Source: Silurus meridionalis (lineage: Eukaryota > Chordata > Actinopteri > Siluriformes > Siluridae). Taken from it: 64,000 nucleotides of DNA. The notes under the pieces are model-generated. The model did no database searches, was not told the origin of the DNA, and saw only the letters and a list, made by a program, of their open reading frames with translations. Made by a program: the position numbers and the translations under genes. The stretch covers positions 6,842,786 through 6,906,785 of the forward strand of contig NC_060902.1 of assembly GCF_014805685.1 (NCBI RefSeq), in the 5' to 3' direction. Below, piece after piece: positions 12,293 through 41,559 of the stretch; position 1 is the stretch's first letter, and each line of letters starts with the position of its first letter.

Positions 12293-12840
12293 TACAGACC
12301 AAAAGTTTGGACACACCTTCTCATTCAAAGAGTTTTCTTTATTTTCAGGACTATGAAAATTGTAGATTCACACTGAAGGCATCAAAACTATGAATTAACA
12401 CATGTGGAATTATATATGGAATTATATACATACCAAAAAAGTGTGAAACAACTGAAAAATGTCATATTCTAGGTTCTTCAAAATAGCCACCTTTTGCTTT
12501 GATTACTGCTTTGCACACTCTTGGCATTCTCTTGATGAGCTTCAAGAGGTAGTCACCTGAAATGGTCTTCCAACAGTCTTGAAGGAGTTTCCTGAGAGAT
12601 ACTTGGCACTTGTTGGCCCTTTTGCCTTCACTCTGCGATCCAGCTCACCCCTAAACCATCTCGATTGGGTTCAGGTCCGGTGACTGTGGAGGCCAGGTCA
12701 TCTGGCGCAGCACCCCATCACTCTCCTTCTTGGTCAAATAGCCCTTGATGCCTTCAGTGTGACTCTACAATTTTCATAGTCATGAAAATAAAGAAAACTC
12801 TTTGAATGAGAAGGTGTGTCCAAACTTTTGGTCTGTACTG
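12290..12840 (-). mobile_element. Internally deleted Tc1-like transposon with long TIRs
   Basis: A 551-bp element. Its ends are inverted copies: the left starts CAGTACAGACCAAAAGTTTG and the right ends with its reverse complement; similarity continues inward for about 75 bases. The minus strand encodes the C-terminal part of a transposase, with TWPPQSPDLNPIE (the third catalytic region) and then RMPRVCKAVIKAKGGYFEEP before a stop, plus an in-frame stop just after NPIEM. The DNA-binding and first catalytic regions are missing. Flanked by TA repeats. Confidence 0.85.
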
Positions 12841-12871
<31 letters not shown>

Positions 12872-13684
12872 CGGTCTTCTTAGAAATATTTAGAAATGTG
12901 TTGTTATTAAAAAAGATAATTGTTGGGCCACAATGATTGTACATAGCACTATCTAACACTACAAAGTTACCTCACTACTGACTCTGCAAATTTTTTGTGT
13001 CATGTGATTAAATCAGATGATAGTTTCAACTGCCAAACACAATGCAACTTTATCATGAATTGTATACCTGAGACGTAATGCTTGAGTGGGATAACATTTT
13101 ATTACCATTTCAATATCATACCATTTCTCAATACCTTCAATAATTCTGAACAGAAAAGAAATTCGTTGCACATGCAATTCTGTTCGAGTGGTAGCGATTT
13201 CATTCTGGTGGCTTTCGTTTAATTTTCTTTAGCTATGAGGTTAACCATCCTTAGGTTTGATTCTACAGTATTTCTTAAAGATTAAACATAGAGAAGAAAT
13301 AAAATGAGATTATTCATAGTTTTCATGCCACTACAATGTGCAAGAGAGCAGGACTATTTATACCACATGTCTCTCAGCTGTGTAAGGCACTGTAAAAGAA
13401 AAAAAAAAAAAGAAAATTTAAAATTAGTAATTATTCAGTAATACTTAAGTAGTAATGAAGTGGTGTGGCACAAACACAGACCAGATCTGCAACCTCAACT
13501 GACCAACACATTAGTGAAGAAATATAACAATAACTTAAAAAAAGAAATACAAATAAAGTAAAACCTATAAGGAGCTTAACAGGACAGTACAGTATATAGA
13601 CCAGCTTTAAATAACATTCAGAAACGTGATTAATTGTATTATTTAAATTTAAAACAGACATTTTTTTTTTTTACCAAATGCTGG

Positions 13685-13685
13685 T

Positions 13686-13719
<34 letters not shown>
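13685..13719. repeat. (AAT)n microsatellite
   Basis: About eleven AAT/ATA trinucleotides, in the region 3' of HDHD5. Around it (12867-14220) I see no gene, only AT-rich sequence that may include the HDHD5 3' UTR; a minus-strand AATAAA lies at 13098-13103 and an ATTAAA at 13685-13690, neither proven. Confidence 0.9.
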
Positions 13720-13721
<2 letters not shown>

Positions 13722-14220
13722 TAATTAACAATTGTTGGGATTAAAGAAACTGGTGAATTAAAATAATTATAATGTACAGATAAGACCTTTAAAATAAATG
13801 TAAAAGCCTGACCTAAATAATTCACATACAGTCAATCAATACTGTACTGTATAAATATTCTAACAAAAAATTTAAAATTGGCCTCAGTTACTATAAAGAA
13901 AAAAACAACGACAACAACAAACAAAAAAACCTACATTTTGTAGTACAATATGGTAAAATTAGAAAATTTGTGTGGTAAATGTGTTCAAAACACAAAGGAC
14001 AATCATCTAATTAGATGGTTCTGATGTGGTAATACAGTCTTGTAAGCCTTTTATCATATCTAGTCATCTCATACATATGTGTAATATACCACAGTGTCTT
14101 GTATTGTGCTTTATGGATCATAGTCTGTCCTTCTAACTATGTATATTTTATGTAATAACGTTCCTAGAAATGGCGAGACAGTAAAAGCTTAAGCTTCTTG
14201 TATTCAGTGTTTCCATGTGA

Positions 14221-30579
<16,359 letters not shown>

Positions 30580-30790
30580 TTCGCCTCTTGTTTAGTCTTT
30601 CCACCGACACCCAGGACGACCGCCGTCGTTTGTGGCCGGTCGCTCCAGTGTCTCCATGTAGCTTTTGTAAGAGGAGAGAACGTGACGCCAGAGGAGGAGG
30701 AGGAGATACCCCGAAATTCATTCACCACGTTACTACGGTAACAACAGTCACCGACAGGGGGCGCTGCTGTGCAAATGGGGAGGATCAGCT
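30580..30790 (-). promoter_or_regulatory. HDHD5 promoter/5' UTR, CpG-rich
   Basis: CpG- and GC-rich compared with its surroundings, immediately upstream of the HDHD5 start codon, without a TATA box at a convincing place. Beyond it, 30790-31625 is AT-rich intergenic sequence in which I see nothing. Confidence 0.5.
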
Positions 30791-31625
30791 GTGTGAGGGG
30801 AGGAGTGGGGGTGTATGTTTTATAAAAAAAACAAACAAACAAAAAAAAAAACACGCGTGCGCAGTTTTACAGATTTTCACCTCCACAAAGAAATTAAAAT
30901 TATTTATATTTTGGATTCATATCAACCCTGGTTTTATCTCTAAGTTTTGAAAATCCTGATATTCCTAACCAAAGATTTCAAGATGTAAATGTTCAGGAAG
31001 AGAACCTGATTAACAAGCGTGACCCCCTCCTCCACACACACTTGTAAGGGTTGTTGAACGTGTCTCTGACATACCATGAATACATGGCTGTGTAAAACAT
31101 TCTCAGAAATGCCTATACGTTCAAGGAATACCGAGGAATTCTCAAGAAAAACCTACCAATTTGTGTAATCTGCCTGTTCAAAAAAGTTAACCAGTTACTA
31201 CTTTGTAATAAAAGTAACAGATATATGTAATAGGTACAAGAGTTCTCAAAATACTAAATTTCATGTCCTAAATATTGGCACAGCTAAGGTCTAGGAATTA
31301 AAAAAAGGAAAAACCAACAAAACCTATGTTGTCAAGTCAAAGCAAAGAGATCTTTCAGGTTTTAATTGTTAGTCATTCATTTTGTATATACTCGCACAAC
31401 TTTTTTTTGGTTAAAAACAAGCATACAAACCAACAAAAAAATCCCACACAGCTTCAGGTCAAACACACTCCATGTTAGAAGATAACACAGACATTGAAAC
31501 CTAGTACACACAAAATCAACAATTTTGTAGAAAATTTTTACTAGTCCAAAAAATGTGAGCATTGTATACAAAATATATTTACAAAGCATTTGTTGTTGTT
31601 GATTCTCAAAAACACATTTTCCCAA

Positions 31626-32078
31626 AACACACTATATGGCCAAACATATGTGGACACCTACAAATTATTACTCAAATGTTTTTTTTAGCACAATACTATA
31701 GGTTGGCTTTGTATGCTGGAAAATTACAATTTGTCTTCATTGGATCTAAGGGGCACAAACACGTTTGTGAATAAAAAAACCTACTGTGCACTAAGCGAGG
31801 CCAATGAAGACATGCTTTTCCAGAGTAACAGTGGAAAAACCTAGAGCAGTCTGCACCCTATAGAACACCTTCTGGAATGAACTGGAAAACTGAACCAGGA
31901 CTCCTCGACTGGAATCAGTGCCTGATCTCACTAGTTTTGTGGTTTAATGAACACAAATGTAATTTATGCAGCAAAATCTAGTAAAAAAGCACAGAAGGAC
32001 TAAATCTGGGACGGGATGATCAACAAGTATATATGTTTATAATGGTTAGGTGTCCAAATCCTTCTGGCCATACAGTGT
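31626..32078 (+). mobile_element. Non-autonomous Tc1-like repeat, copy E
   Basis: Both ends are readable: the left is ACACTATATGGCCAAACATA with GTGGACACC, and the right is GGTGTCCAAATCCTTCTGGC with CATACAGTGT. Inverted ends of about 25-28 bases with the family's TATA-flanked start. The best-ended copy in this window, between HDHD5 and the ISY1 3' end. Confidence 0.8.
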
Positions 32079-32346
32079 TTCCCATTTGTAAATGGTTGGT
32101 ATAACACAGTATAGATAAATCATAAAACAAACAAACAAAAACCAGTTAACAGAAATGCCAGATGTTTTGACATGTATAAGCCACCGCATTTTGCAATGTA
32201 TTTGCCACTTTTGTAAAGTTAGATGGGTCACATGCACATAAAAGATGTTGAATAATTGGCAATAGTCACATCTACCCTTCATCAACCTGAATCCCCTTTT
32301 AATAAACATTGAAACACGTGAACTTTGAGCACAGACACAGGCATCG

Positions 32347-33948
32347 TTACAAGCCGAGCAACGCTTTAGCCTCTTCACTTTGTGCCATTAAGTTCTCGCT
32401 GGCGTACTTCTGCAGCAGTTCCATCTTCTTTCTTCTGACCAATGCTTCTTCGATCTGTGTTAAATCAATTTGATCATTAAAGTGAAGGTTTAATGTATAG
32501 CATGTGCTGTACAGTTTCATTTAATGCTTGATTGTGATGCATGACACTAGATTCATTATTTGCATAATTGCACAAGGAGTTATTCTATTGAATAAATGAT
32601 TATTACCTGTGCAGCCCTGACCAACAAACCCACAATTCTGTCTACAGTGATATTTCTTATATGATGTGATGTGATATGATATGGCAGGCAGTTTCTCACC
32701 TCTTTCTGTGATGGTACAGGTACATGAGCTATAAATGTTTGGGCTCCATCCTCCCCCTCCATCTGTTCCCTCATCTCATCATCAGATTGCTAATAAAAGA
32801 AATAATTTTATTTAGCACTAAAAACACCTTGTGATCAACATATCTAATAATAAACCATTTTAATTAAAAAAAAAAAAAAAAAACATTTCGGGGGAAAAAG
32901 TCCAAACACTGTATTTGCGCAATCACAGTATAAGGTATTATATAATAATGTATGAAAAGTAAAGTGTTCTGCTTCTGCTATTACCTCATCATCCTTGACG
33001 GCATATATGTATTCTTCTTCTTCTTCCACCTCTTTCGCCCCTCCGCCGCCGGCTAAACGAGCTTCTTTTTCAGCTTTCCACTTCTCAACAGCCTCTGCTA
33101 TTGCTGTGAGGAAATGAACGCACAACAAAACAATGCTTCAATGACAGATTTAATTTATATTTTAAATCTTTGCTTAGGTATTAACGAAGCTTTAACTTTT
33201 TGTAGTGTTAAACCTTGGAATTTCTATAAACTCTTGATTCAGGATTAAATCCCAAGACTACACAAACAAAACAGCCTGTAATATTAAAGTGGAAGTAAAA
33301 GTATGGAGAAGGGAAAAGCAATTTACAACACGACCACAGCCCAGACCCTCCATACAAAGTTACAAAGCAGTAACAAGAGGAGAAACAAATCCTTATAAAG
33401 GACATGCTGGACACTCAGCATACTTTAGTGCAAACTCTCATAATGCTAATCACCCTGAAAACACTATTCCTATAGTGAAGCAAGGTGGTGGTAACATGTC
33501 ACGGGTCTCCTCCTCATAAGATACCAGAAAACTTCTCAAACATTGTAAGATCAAGTTCTGGTTTAAAGAAATACCCCAAAACAAAAAAATAGCTTTGAAA
33601 AGCTTTAAGCTTTTTTTCTGAATTAATTCCTTGCACCACCAAGAACATTACACCACCACAAGAACCCATCAATGTTAACAACTCGGCATTTTTGCACAAG
33701 ATTCCTGAACCAAAATTCTTCAGGAGAGATCATGACACATGGTACTGCAACATAGTTGACTGACTCACTTACACACCAAACCTCAAGCTGCATGTCTGCC
33801 ATTCAGATAATTAACACAAATAGCATACACATGGCTGGGGATATGAACAGCATGTAAGGCCACATGCCTCTCAAAGTACAAACACAAAGACAACCTTTAT
33901 AGCCACATCATTATAAGTACAGCCTGGTGTCCTTCTGGGAAAATGTGA

Positions 33949-34001
<53 letters not shown>

Positions 34002-37000
34002 ATAATGAAGTGAAATCACGTTTTAGCAGTAGCGCAAGTGCCTCGTGGTGGGATCGTGATTATAACTTAACTGCATGTGAGACACATACTGTTTATTAAT
34101 GAAGCAGAAACTTTAATCCAAAATGACCGCAATCTTTAAAAACAGAGCAAAAGCTTTTTAAAATGTTCATATTACGCATGAACAAACCACAGGACTCCTG
34201 GAACAATGTTCTTTGTACAGACGAGACCAAAGTGGACATGGTTGGCTGTAATGCACTTTGACAAAAAACAAACACAGCATATCAGCACAAACAACCCATA
34301 CCAACTGTCAAGTAAAGGTGGAGAAGTGATCATATGGGATTGTATCGCAGCCACAGGATCTTGGCAACTTGCAGTCACGGAGTTGGCCATGAACTCCTCT
34401 GTACAGCAAAGTATTCTAGAGTCAAATATGAGGCCATCTGTCTGGCAGCTAACACGTCGCCAAAATTGAGCCATGCAACAGGACAATGATCCCAAGCACA
34501 CCAGCAAATTTATAACAGAATGGCTGAAAAAAAAGAATCAAGGTGTTGCAAATGCCCAGTCAAAATCCAAACCTTAACCTGACTGAAATGCTGTGGCGGG
34601 ATTTTAAGAAAGCTGTGCATAAACAAATGCCTGCAAACCTCAATAAACTGACGCAACGTTGTAAAGATTAATGTTAGAGACTGATAAAGTCGTACAAAAC
34701 CAAATTACTTCAAGTTATTGCTGCTAAAGTTAGTTATACAAGCTATTGAATTATAAGGTGTATTTTCACACACAATTTCTCCCTATTTCAGCTTAATCTT
34801 TGACCATGAATAAAGACAAGGAGTAATGTCATGTGCTGTTGCTCATCTAGGGTTGTATTTACCGAATTCTAAGACCTGAGCGATTTCTATTATGTCCTGA
34901 TAATAGAATGGGGGAAGGGAGAGAGAAGAAAAAAACAAAACAAAAGTAAAGTATAATGTAAAAGCTTGATGCTATGATGCAGCATTGACATTTAATGGGG
35001 TATTTTCTGTAGCTGAATATAAAATTGCAGCTTGTTGAGGATATTCCCACAACTTCGACACAAAATAGTATTCAGCTCAAATACAAGACAGTTGTCTTAA
35101 TTGCTCAACTACAGTCAGGATAAAGAACTGTTGTATGATATTCCTTTCAGAGCATTGCATGTATGTAAAAGAGGTAGGCTATGTTACCTTGTTTCTCATA
35201 TTCTTGTTCCAAGGGTACTAACCCGCCGTCATCCTCGTCTCTGTAGCCGTAATACTCAGCATCGATTTCCTTCATCAGCTCACCCCTCGTTTTTCTGGGT
35301 GGTGCTACAGCTATAAAGGAAATATCACACAAATGTGAATGCCACAAGGCCCTGAGACTGATGGCAGCAAATGGAAGCAAATGGATACATTTAGGATTTT
35401 CTGTTCAGTATTTAAACTTTACTCACGTTCTTTTTCAAATAGCTCTCTGACACCAGGTAGGTCTTTTGCAGCACCAAAATATTTGTAACCTCTGTTTCCT
35501 GGCACTTCTTTGCCCTCGTGATCCAGCATCTTTGGGCCGATTCTCTAACGCACACGCAGGAAAAGTTAGAGAAGTTAGAATCAGCTGGTAAGTTGCTGTA
35601 TGTGTATATTTAAAGTGGTATTTACACTGGGCACATTTAATGTCTGAATCAGTGTTGCTGAATGCACATTTGCATTCATCTTAAGGAATCACAAGTACAC
35701 ATGGAGAACACAATGCAAATCACCCAGATTTCCACCGTTATAACATTATTTTGGTGCTCGTATGTGCAGCGGAGTGAACCCCACTTGCATCTATAAGTGT
35801 CACATGCCATGTTGAATCAGTTAGACAGGAGAAAAACGGCTTTCTGGAGCTCACATACGATGTTTTTTGAGGACAAATCTGACTGCAAAAAATTCAAGGT
35901 GCACATGCCTTCATCAGAGAAAACAAATGTGCAGAATACTTTACTTCATGAAAAAGCATGCACCAGAGTACTAGTTGAGTTCACATTCATGGGAATGCAT
36001 CATGGTGTCCATAGCAAACTAAACTCACCCCACTTCCTACAGGTTCGGTACACAGGGCACTTCCTGGTTCACGTACATCTTTCACATAAATTCTTCATGC
36101 AAACCATACTCTATTTCAGACTTTGTGAACGCCCCCAAAAAATATGATTATATACTTTACCTGCAGAGAGAACCCCGTAGCTGTAGAGTTATATAGAATT
36201 GTTTTCAAATACTTACTGCATAGTCAGGGCCTCCCAGTTCTTTGATTCGATACTCCCAGTGGCCCTTCTCACGAAGAAGCTTGTTGATTTCATCATTCAA
36301 GTCACGGATCTTGAATTCCCCCAACCCAGCTATGATATACGTATATATATAAAAAAAATTATAAAATACCATTACACAGTTTTATTTGTATTAATGAATT
36401 TTCCTAAACATTTATATATGGCATAGAATACTACTGAATGTGCCACTTAATGCAGACTTTATTTTGCCAATTTAATTTAACTGCATCTTAAGTAATTTGG
36501 TAACATCAGCACATGCATTTGGTTACCGAGCCATTGTATGATAAAATAAGGACATACCGTTCTGAATTTGGGCCACCTTCTTTGAAATTTCACTGATGAT
36601 CTATAATAAAAAAAAATAAATAAATAATAAAAAATCTTTTTTAAAAAGGTTTATTTTAATGAATACAAATGTTGTAGATCAGTAAGCAGTCCACGCTGAT
36701 TACTCTACTTCAGACTCCATCCTATATAAGAGTAAATAGAAGGAAGTAGGAAGCAGTGCTGTAATTTACATGGATCAACTGTCTTAATAAATTTGACTTC
36801 ATCTTTCAAAATTAGCATTCATCTAGTGTGATGAAAAATGTTAAAGACTAGCAAAAGGCTAATTCCATTTTGAAGTAGAATAATACAGGACAGAATTTTG
36901 TCTTCTGGTCTCAGGTTCTGTCAACGTTTTGAATGGACAAAAATAGACACTAAAGCTTAAAGGATTTTCAGTGTTATGGCAAGGCCTGCACTTATTGCTG

Positions 37001-37688
37001 GAGATACTTGCTTTTGATTACTTTGTATTATGAATAAGCTTTCAAAAAAAATTGCTTTTTAAATTACTCAGTTTTCCAGACAAATATGAATGGGATATTC
37101 TGAATCCGCAATCAAATAAATAAATCTGAATTGGCAAAATTCTCTGCGCCTAAACACGGACACCGTATTCATACATAAGATCCATAAACGAATAATGCAT
37201 AATAAAATCTCTCACCTGCCGTCTCCATTTCTCTGCTTTAGGCAACTCGTTGCATTCTGAGGCGAGATATGGCCGTCTCTCCTGCATCAGTCACACAGAG
37301 CAAACAGCAAATAATTAATATTATCAGTTATTTAATAAAACAACAACAAAAAATGTAATCAAAATGACCAAAAAGCAGGTTAAAAAGGGGAAAATAGGCA
37401 ATAACACAGATCCCTAATAAACAAGTCATAGTTGACATTTTGGAAAAAAAAATTTCCCTGAGATGACTGTCATGAGGATTCTCAAGAAGACTCAGGAAAA
37501 GGGAGCACATTCAGAATTATAAATCTTAACAGTTTAATGATTAAATCTACATACAACTCAAAATAAAACATGCAACATTACCTTTACTTTTCCTTCTTCT
37601 AGCTGAGCTTGACGAAACCTGGCCAAGGCCGTCCTGCAAAGAAGAAAACAGGGAAGTGTGTAAATTAGCAAAGTTTAGAACGTAAACG

Positions 37689-37743
<55 letters not shown>

Positions 37744-38502
37744 AATCATGGGGGGGAGAGGCAGTTTATTGGTGTCAGTCACAAGCCACAAGATAAACAA
37801 AATAAATTAATTAATTCAATAGCACATGATGCCTAACGAGAACCAGCACCTATTAAATATTTACAGATAAAAAAAAATACACAATTAAAAAAAAATGATT
37901 GAATTGATTCATGTGTGTGTTATGTTTGTTACCTCTCTTTTTATTTTGGTATTTTATGGTAATTTATTGTTACTCATGGGTAGAATAAACATTAGCTAAT
38001 ACAGGTATATTCTATCTATCTATCATATTAATCTATCGATTAATCTATCTATCTAGTAATTAATCCATCCATCAATCAACCAATCAACCAACCAATCAAC
38101 CAACCAATTAGTAATGTCTAGAACATGTACCTTTAAAATAAGTGAACATGTGAAATGAAACACTAGGTATAAATATACTGTACATAAATAAAACACAGGT
38201 CAATACTTACATGGCCTTTTCTGCGTTTCGAGCCTGTTTTTGCAAAACACATTTTATGATTAATTGTTTGCATTATTTAACAGATCTTCTATGTATTATC
38301 AGTACATACTAACATGACATCATGTTAAGCTAACTCGCTAATGCAACAAGCAAGAAAGATTAAGTTTCAAACATAAAAAATTCTGGCGTGAAAAGGCTCT
38401 CAGAACGTATTAACCAACAGAAAGAAAACATTTTTGAGGTTTAATATCTGTATATTTAGTATTTACTCATGTATCAGTTGTATATAAGCGTATGCTTACC
38501 AT
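32347..38502 (-). CDS. isy1: Pre-mRNA splicing factor ISY1
   Basis: A nuclear component of the activated spliceosome (NineTeen/XAB2-associated) and also of transcription-coupled repair in animals. Coding exons on the minus strand: 38502-38500, 38233-38211, 37633-37582, 37281-37216, 36600-36558, 36329-36217, 35544-35427, 35310-35188, 33103-32985, 32789-32700, 32454-32347. Sum 858 nt, 285 residues, the same length I recall for the human protein. All boundaries are GT-AG and in phase. Recognisable blocks: [19 protein letters not shown], then [47 protein letters not shown], an acidic EVEEEEE run and [17 protein letters not shown] C-terminus ending LLGL. Exon 1 codes for methionine only. Exon 8 has a second acceptor 6 nt downstream (start 35304), also in frame. 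An ATTAAA lies 44 bases past the stop on the minus strand (32298-32303). Confidence 0.97.
33290..33520 (+). mobile_element. Tc1-like transposase remnant
   Basis: Plus-strand translation contains [17 protein letters not shown], resembling the region just before the second catalytic aspartate of Tc1-like transposases (usually HGGGSVM). Inside ISY1 intron 8, with no clear ends. Confidence 0.5.
33951..34000. repeat. (GT)n microsatellite
   Basis: About 25 GT units in ISY1 intron 8. Confidence 0.95.
34190..34745 (+). pseudogene. Degenerate Tc1-like transposase
   Basis: Plus-strand coding remnants in order: [10 protein letters not shown] (TDETK region), [12 protein letters not shown] (GGGSIMVWGC region), [20 protein letters not shown] (intact D-D-P-K-H block near 34479-34535), and a worn [15 protein letters not shown] segment. 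Stops and frameshifts interrupt it. Inside ISY1 intron 8, in the opposite direction to the host gene. Confidence 0.75.
37687..37743. repeat. (ATCT)n tetranucleotide microsatellite
   Basis: About 14 ATCT units in ISY1 intron 2, only about 55 bases from exon 3. A second, interrupted ATCT cluster lies at about 38010-38055. Confidence 0.95.
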
Positions 38503-38620
38503 GGTGGATTTTTAAAACAGACACCTTTACGTATGAGCGCGTCGACGCACAAATATGACGCGCGACAAACAACTTCCGTGTCGCAAAAATATGACGCAAT
38601 TACATCCACGCCAAAAGAGA
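38503..38620 (-). promoter_or_regulatory. ISY1 promoter with repeated AAATATGACGC motif
   Basis: Immediately upstream of the ISY1 ATG. The 11-mer AAATATGACGC occurs at 38551-38561 and 38587-38597; each holds a TGACG CRE half site. Between them is an ETS-type ACTTCCG (38572-38578). GC-rich and CpG-rich compared with both sides. Confidence 0.5.
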
Positions 38621-39169
38621 TACATTTTTATTCTTATACAATATACTTGCATTTTAGTCGCCAAATTAAAGTACATTAGAAGCATAATTCATTTTGTGGG
38701 GTTTTGCATTAGAAAGTAAAAAATATCTTTATTATTGTTATTTATTTGGTACATAAATGCATATGCGTCGTCATCTTGTGGCACACGACTGCCATTATAA
38801 AACTACACTTTCTATTCGCGTTAAATACTGTATTTAAGACCGATTATTGTCTTTTTATATAATTTTTTAAAAACATAAATAATGTAAGTTTACAGTATTG
38901 AATATGTAATTTATAAGATTGATGTTGACTTAAAAAATATACTATTTTGCAGATGCAAGAATTCAGTTGTAGATTATTTTATTGTGGCTTTCTATTGTAA
39001 TTACTTAATCAGTTTATACATAATTTGAACAAAAAAACAACAACTTTTAAATTTGGAAAATAGTCTTATTGTTTTTGAGACACATGCATGTTCATTTTAT
39101 TATATTCAACAAACTATGTGAAGCAATGAATGAAAGAAAGTTGTGAAAAGTCCAAAATTGACATTTTTG
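38621..39169. other. AT-rich intergenic, nothing recognised
   Basis: No coding potential, repeat ends or promoter motifs that I can support. Confidence 0.6.
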
Positions 39170-39720
39170 GCTTTAACAGAAGAAGAATTATGTAAGTCGG
39201 AGAACACGAGAGAAGATGTTTACAGACTGCCTCACACCCACAGTTAAATGTGGAGGTGGAAGCTTAATGGTTAGGGGTTGTTTTGGAGCAGGGAAGATTG
39301 GAGACTCATTCTGAGTAAAAGAAATACTGAACTAACATGGCTACTATTCCACATTTTAACACTATGCAATTGCATCTACACTGCAGATAAATGGAACCAA
39401 CTTCACTGTAAAACAAGACAATGAGCTGACATATGCCTGAGCTCTGTAATCGTTATTTAGTGAGCAATAAGTAGGCTGGAGTGTTATTTATCATAGATAA
39501 ATCCTATTGTACTGCCAGAGGATAACCTGAATCACAAGGTCAGAAGGAACACCTTTGGCAAGTCTTACAAATGGCATGGCAACGCATTTAAACTGTACGT
39601 TCGCAGAAACTAAATGTCCAGATGCCAAGTGTGTAAAGCTGTTATTCGTGCAAAAGAAAGATTTTTTAAGTCGAACAGCTATACATTTGTCTCATTAAAG
39701 TCACTCTTCATACTGTTGAA
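39170..39720 (+). mobile_element. Degenerate Tc1-like transposon remnant
   Basis: Contains AAATGTGGAGGTGGAAGCTTAATGG (the GGGSLM region), a worn AAACAAGACAATGA (D-N-D region) and a terminal part encoding NGMATHLNC and KCPDAKCVKL-like residues. Many stops. It lies between ISY1 and the coiled-coil gene. Confidence 0.55.
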
Positions 39721-41559
39721 TTACCTAGTTTAATGCATGTAAGCAATAGGAACATGCACACGTCTCTCAAAAGTAAAAGACTAAAGGTACTGAAAACCTG
39801 TACAAATACAGGACAGGGCAGCTTGTCCTAATATGTCAGCTATTTTACTGTGTTTGTAGAACATTCAAATATATTAATTGTAATTTTGTAAACAGTTTTC
39901 TTTAATTTTATTAAAATGTGGTTTATTGATGCTATTAATAATTATGTTACAAATAAATAACATTTAAACAGGGAGCTAAAAATAAAAGCCATAACCAAAG
40001 AAACAATAAAATGTTTTTCAGTCATTCTTAACAAAAGTATAAGCCACTCTTATTCAGGATGTTAAGTTGTGGTATACCATTTGGAAATTATGAAAATCTA
40101 TCCAAATTAAATGTATAGGTCATAAAAGGTCTGAATATGTATGCAAACTAGTGTAACAACTATGATGGAGCATCATGTATAAAACTAATCAGGCTAACGA
40201 AATTACAATGCAATAAACTACACGTTAAATAATACATAACTAAACCCAGAATAAGTGGTCTCTTTAGAAACCATAATTCCTAATAGCAAAATGAGGCCAG
40301 ATTGCTTTGATTGAAACTAAATTTTAAATTGAATATTTGTCATATCTCTGGATTTGGAAGGTTACTGATCAGCATTGAATTCCATTTGTCATTGTTATTC
40401 CTACCCAAAGCAAATAGTGTATAAAGTGATAAACATTTTTTGTTCAGTGTAAATCTTTAAATTACCTAGTTTGTTGCATAGCATTCAAACACATTTGTCA
40501 GCATTATTCCTACCCGTCCTGGGATTGACCTTCATTTCATGTGCATGAGCACAAGACTCTTCCAGCGTAATTGAGCCAGAATGTATAATTAATGTATGTG
40601 TTGCATGAGCTAAACAAAAGGGCTTTCTAAAGAAGAGAAAGTGTTGACAAGGGAAAGGTCCACATGCAGGTGTGGAGAATGAGCTTTCAGGCTCATGAAG
40701 GGTGGACAAGACATTGACCCCTAAAGGCTCCTAATGTTCCATCTTTTAATTTTAATGAAGGACAGCAACACAGTCAAACTCTCTATACAGACAAAAAGCT
40801 GAAGGGGTTTCTGGCAGAGTTTCAGTTTCACTTCGTAGAATTTAATCAGTAAGAGCACTGTGTAAATGCATCATTGTATGCAATGTGGCATTGCAAACCA
40901 CAGAGTCAAAAGTATTTTAAAAGGAATTATCTATTTAATAAATTTATAAATGTAACCAGTCTGTAAGTAAATGTTTTACTGTTAATGTACATAAAGGAAA
41001 ATGATTAATTTTTGCATGCTTTGCACATTAGATTTGAAATAAAAAACTATCAATAGGGTTGATGTGATTTTTTTCAATAGTATTTGCACATCTAGGAGAA
41101 TTATTTCAATATATTGACACCATATCTAACATTTTCATTACATAAATTATCTTTACTCTGCTTTGGAAGCTGGCATAGAGAGAATGGCCTCAGAAAAATG
41201 TCTTCTTTTGGATACATTTATACCAACTTTATGTGAAATCTTTCTAAACCATGACAATTAACTGAATCTGACTTACGTAGTGAAGCAAAAAAGTGTCTTC
41301 AAATCGGGAGGGATGCTGTAGTTATATCATGACAATATTGCAGACTTTTACGGTCAAATATAAAGGGGACTAATTAAAGGGGACCAAATAAAACCAGTCT
41401 GACTGGAGGCAAACAAGTCAAAGTCACTGAAAATTCTTTCTATTTGCATGGTTTTATACTACAATACACTGGTACCACCTGATTTGCCGAACGGATAAAT
41501 GCATGAAGAACAGGTGTGCCTAATAAACTGGTTTGTAGCGTAATGAACATTTCTTGTTC
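39721..41559. other. Intergenic/probable 3' flank of coiled-coil gene
   Basis: AT-rich. Holds possible minus-strand polyadenylation hexamers (for example ATTAAA at about 40744) for the gene at 41560, but no coding sequence or repeat that I can name. Confidence 0.4.

Noticed and set aside
32844..33128. 94-codon ORF around ISY1 exon 9
   Set aside because: Only 32985-33103 is exon; the rest is intron read in the same frame.
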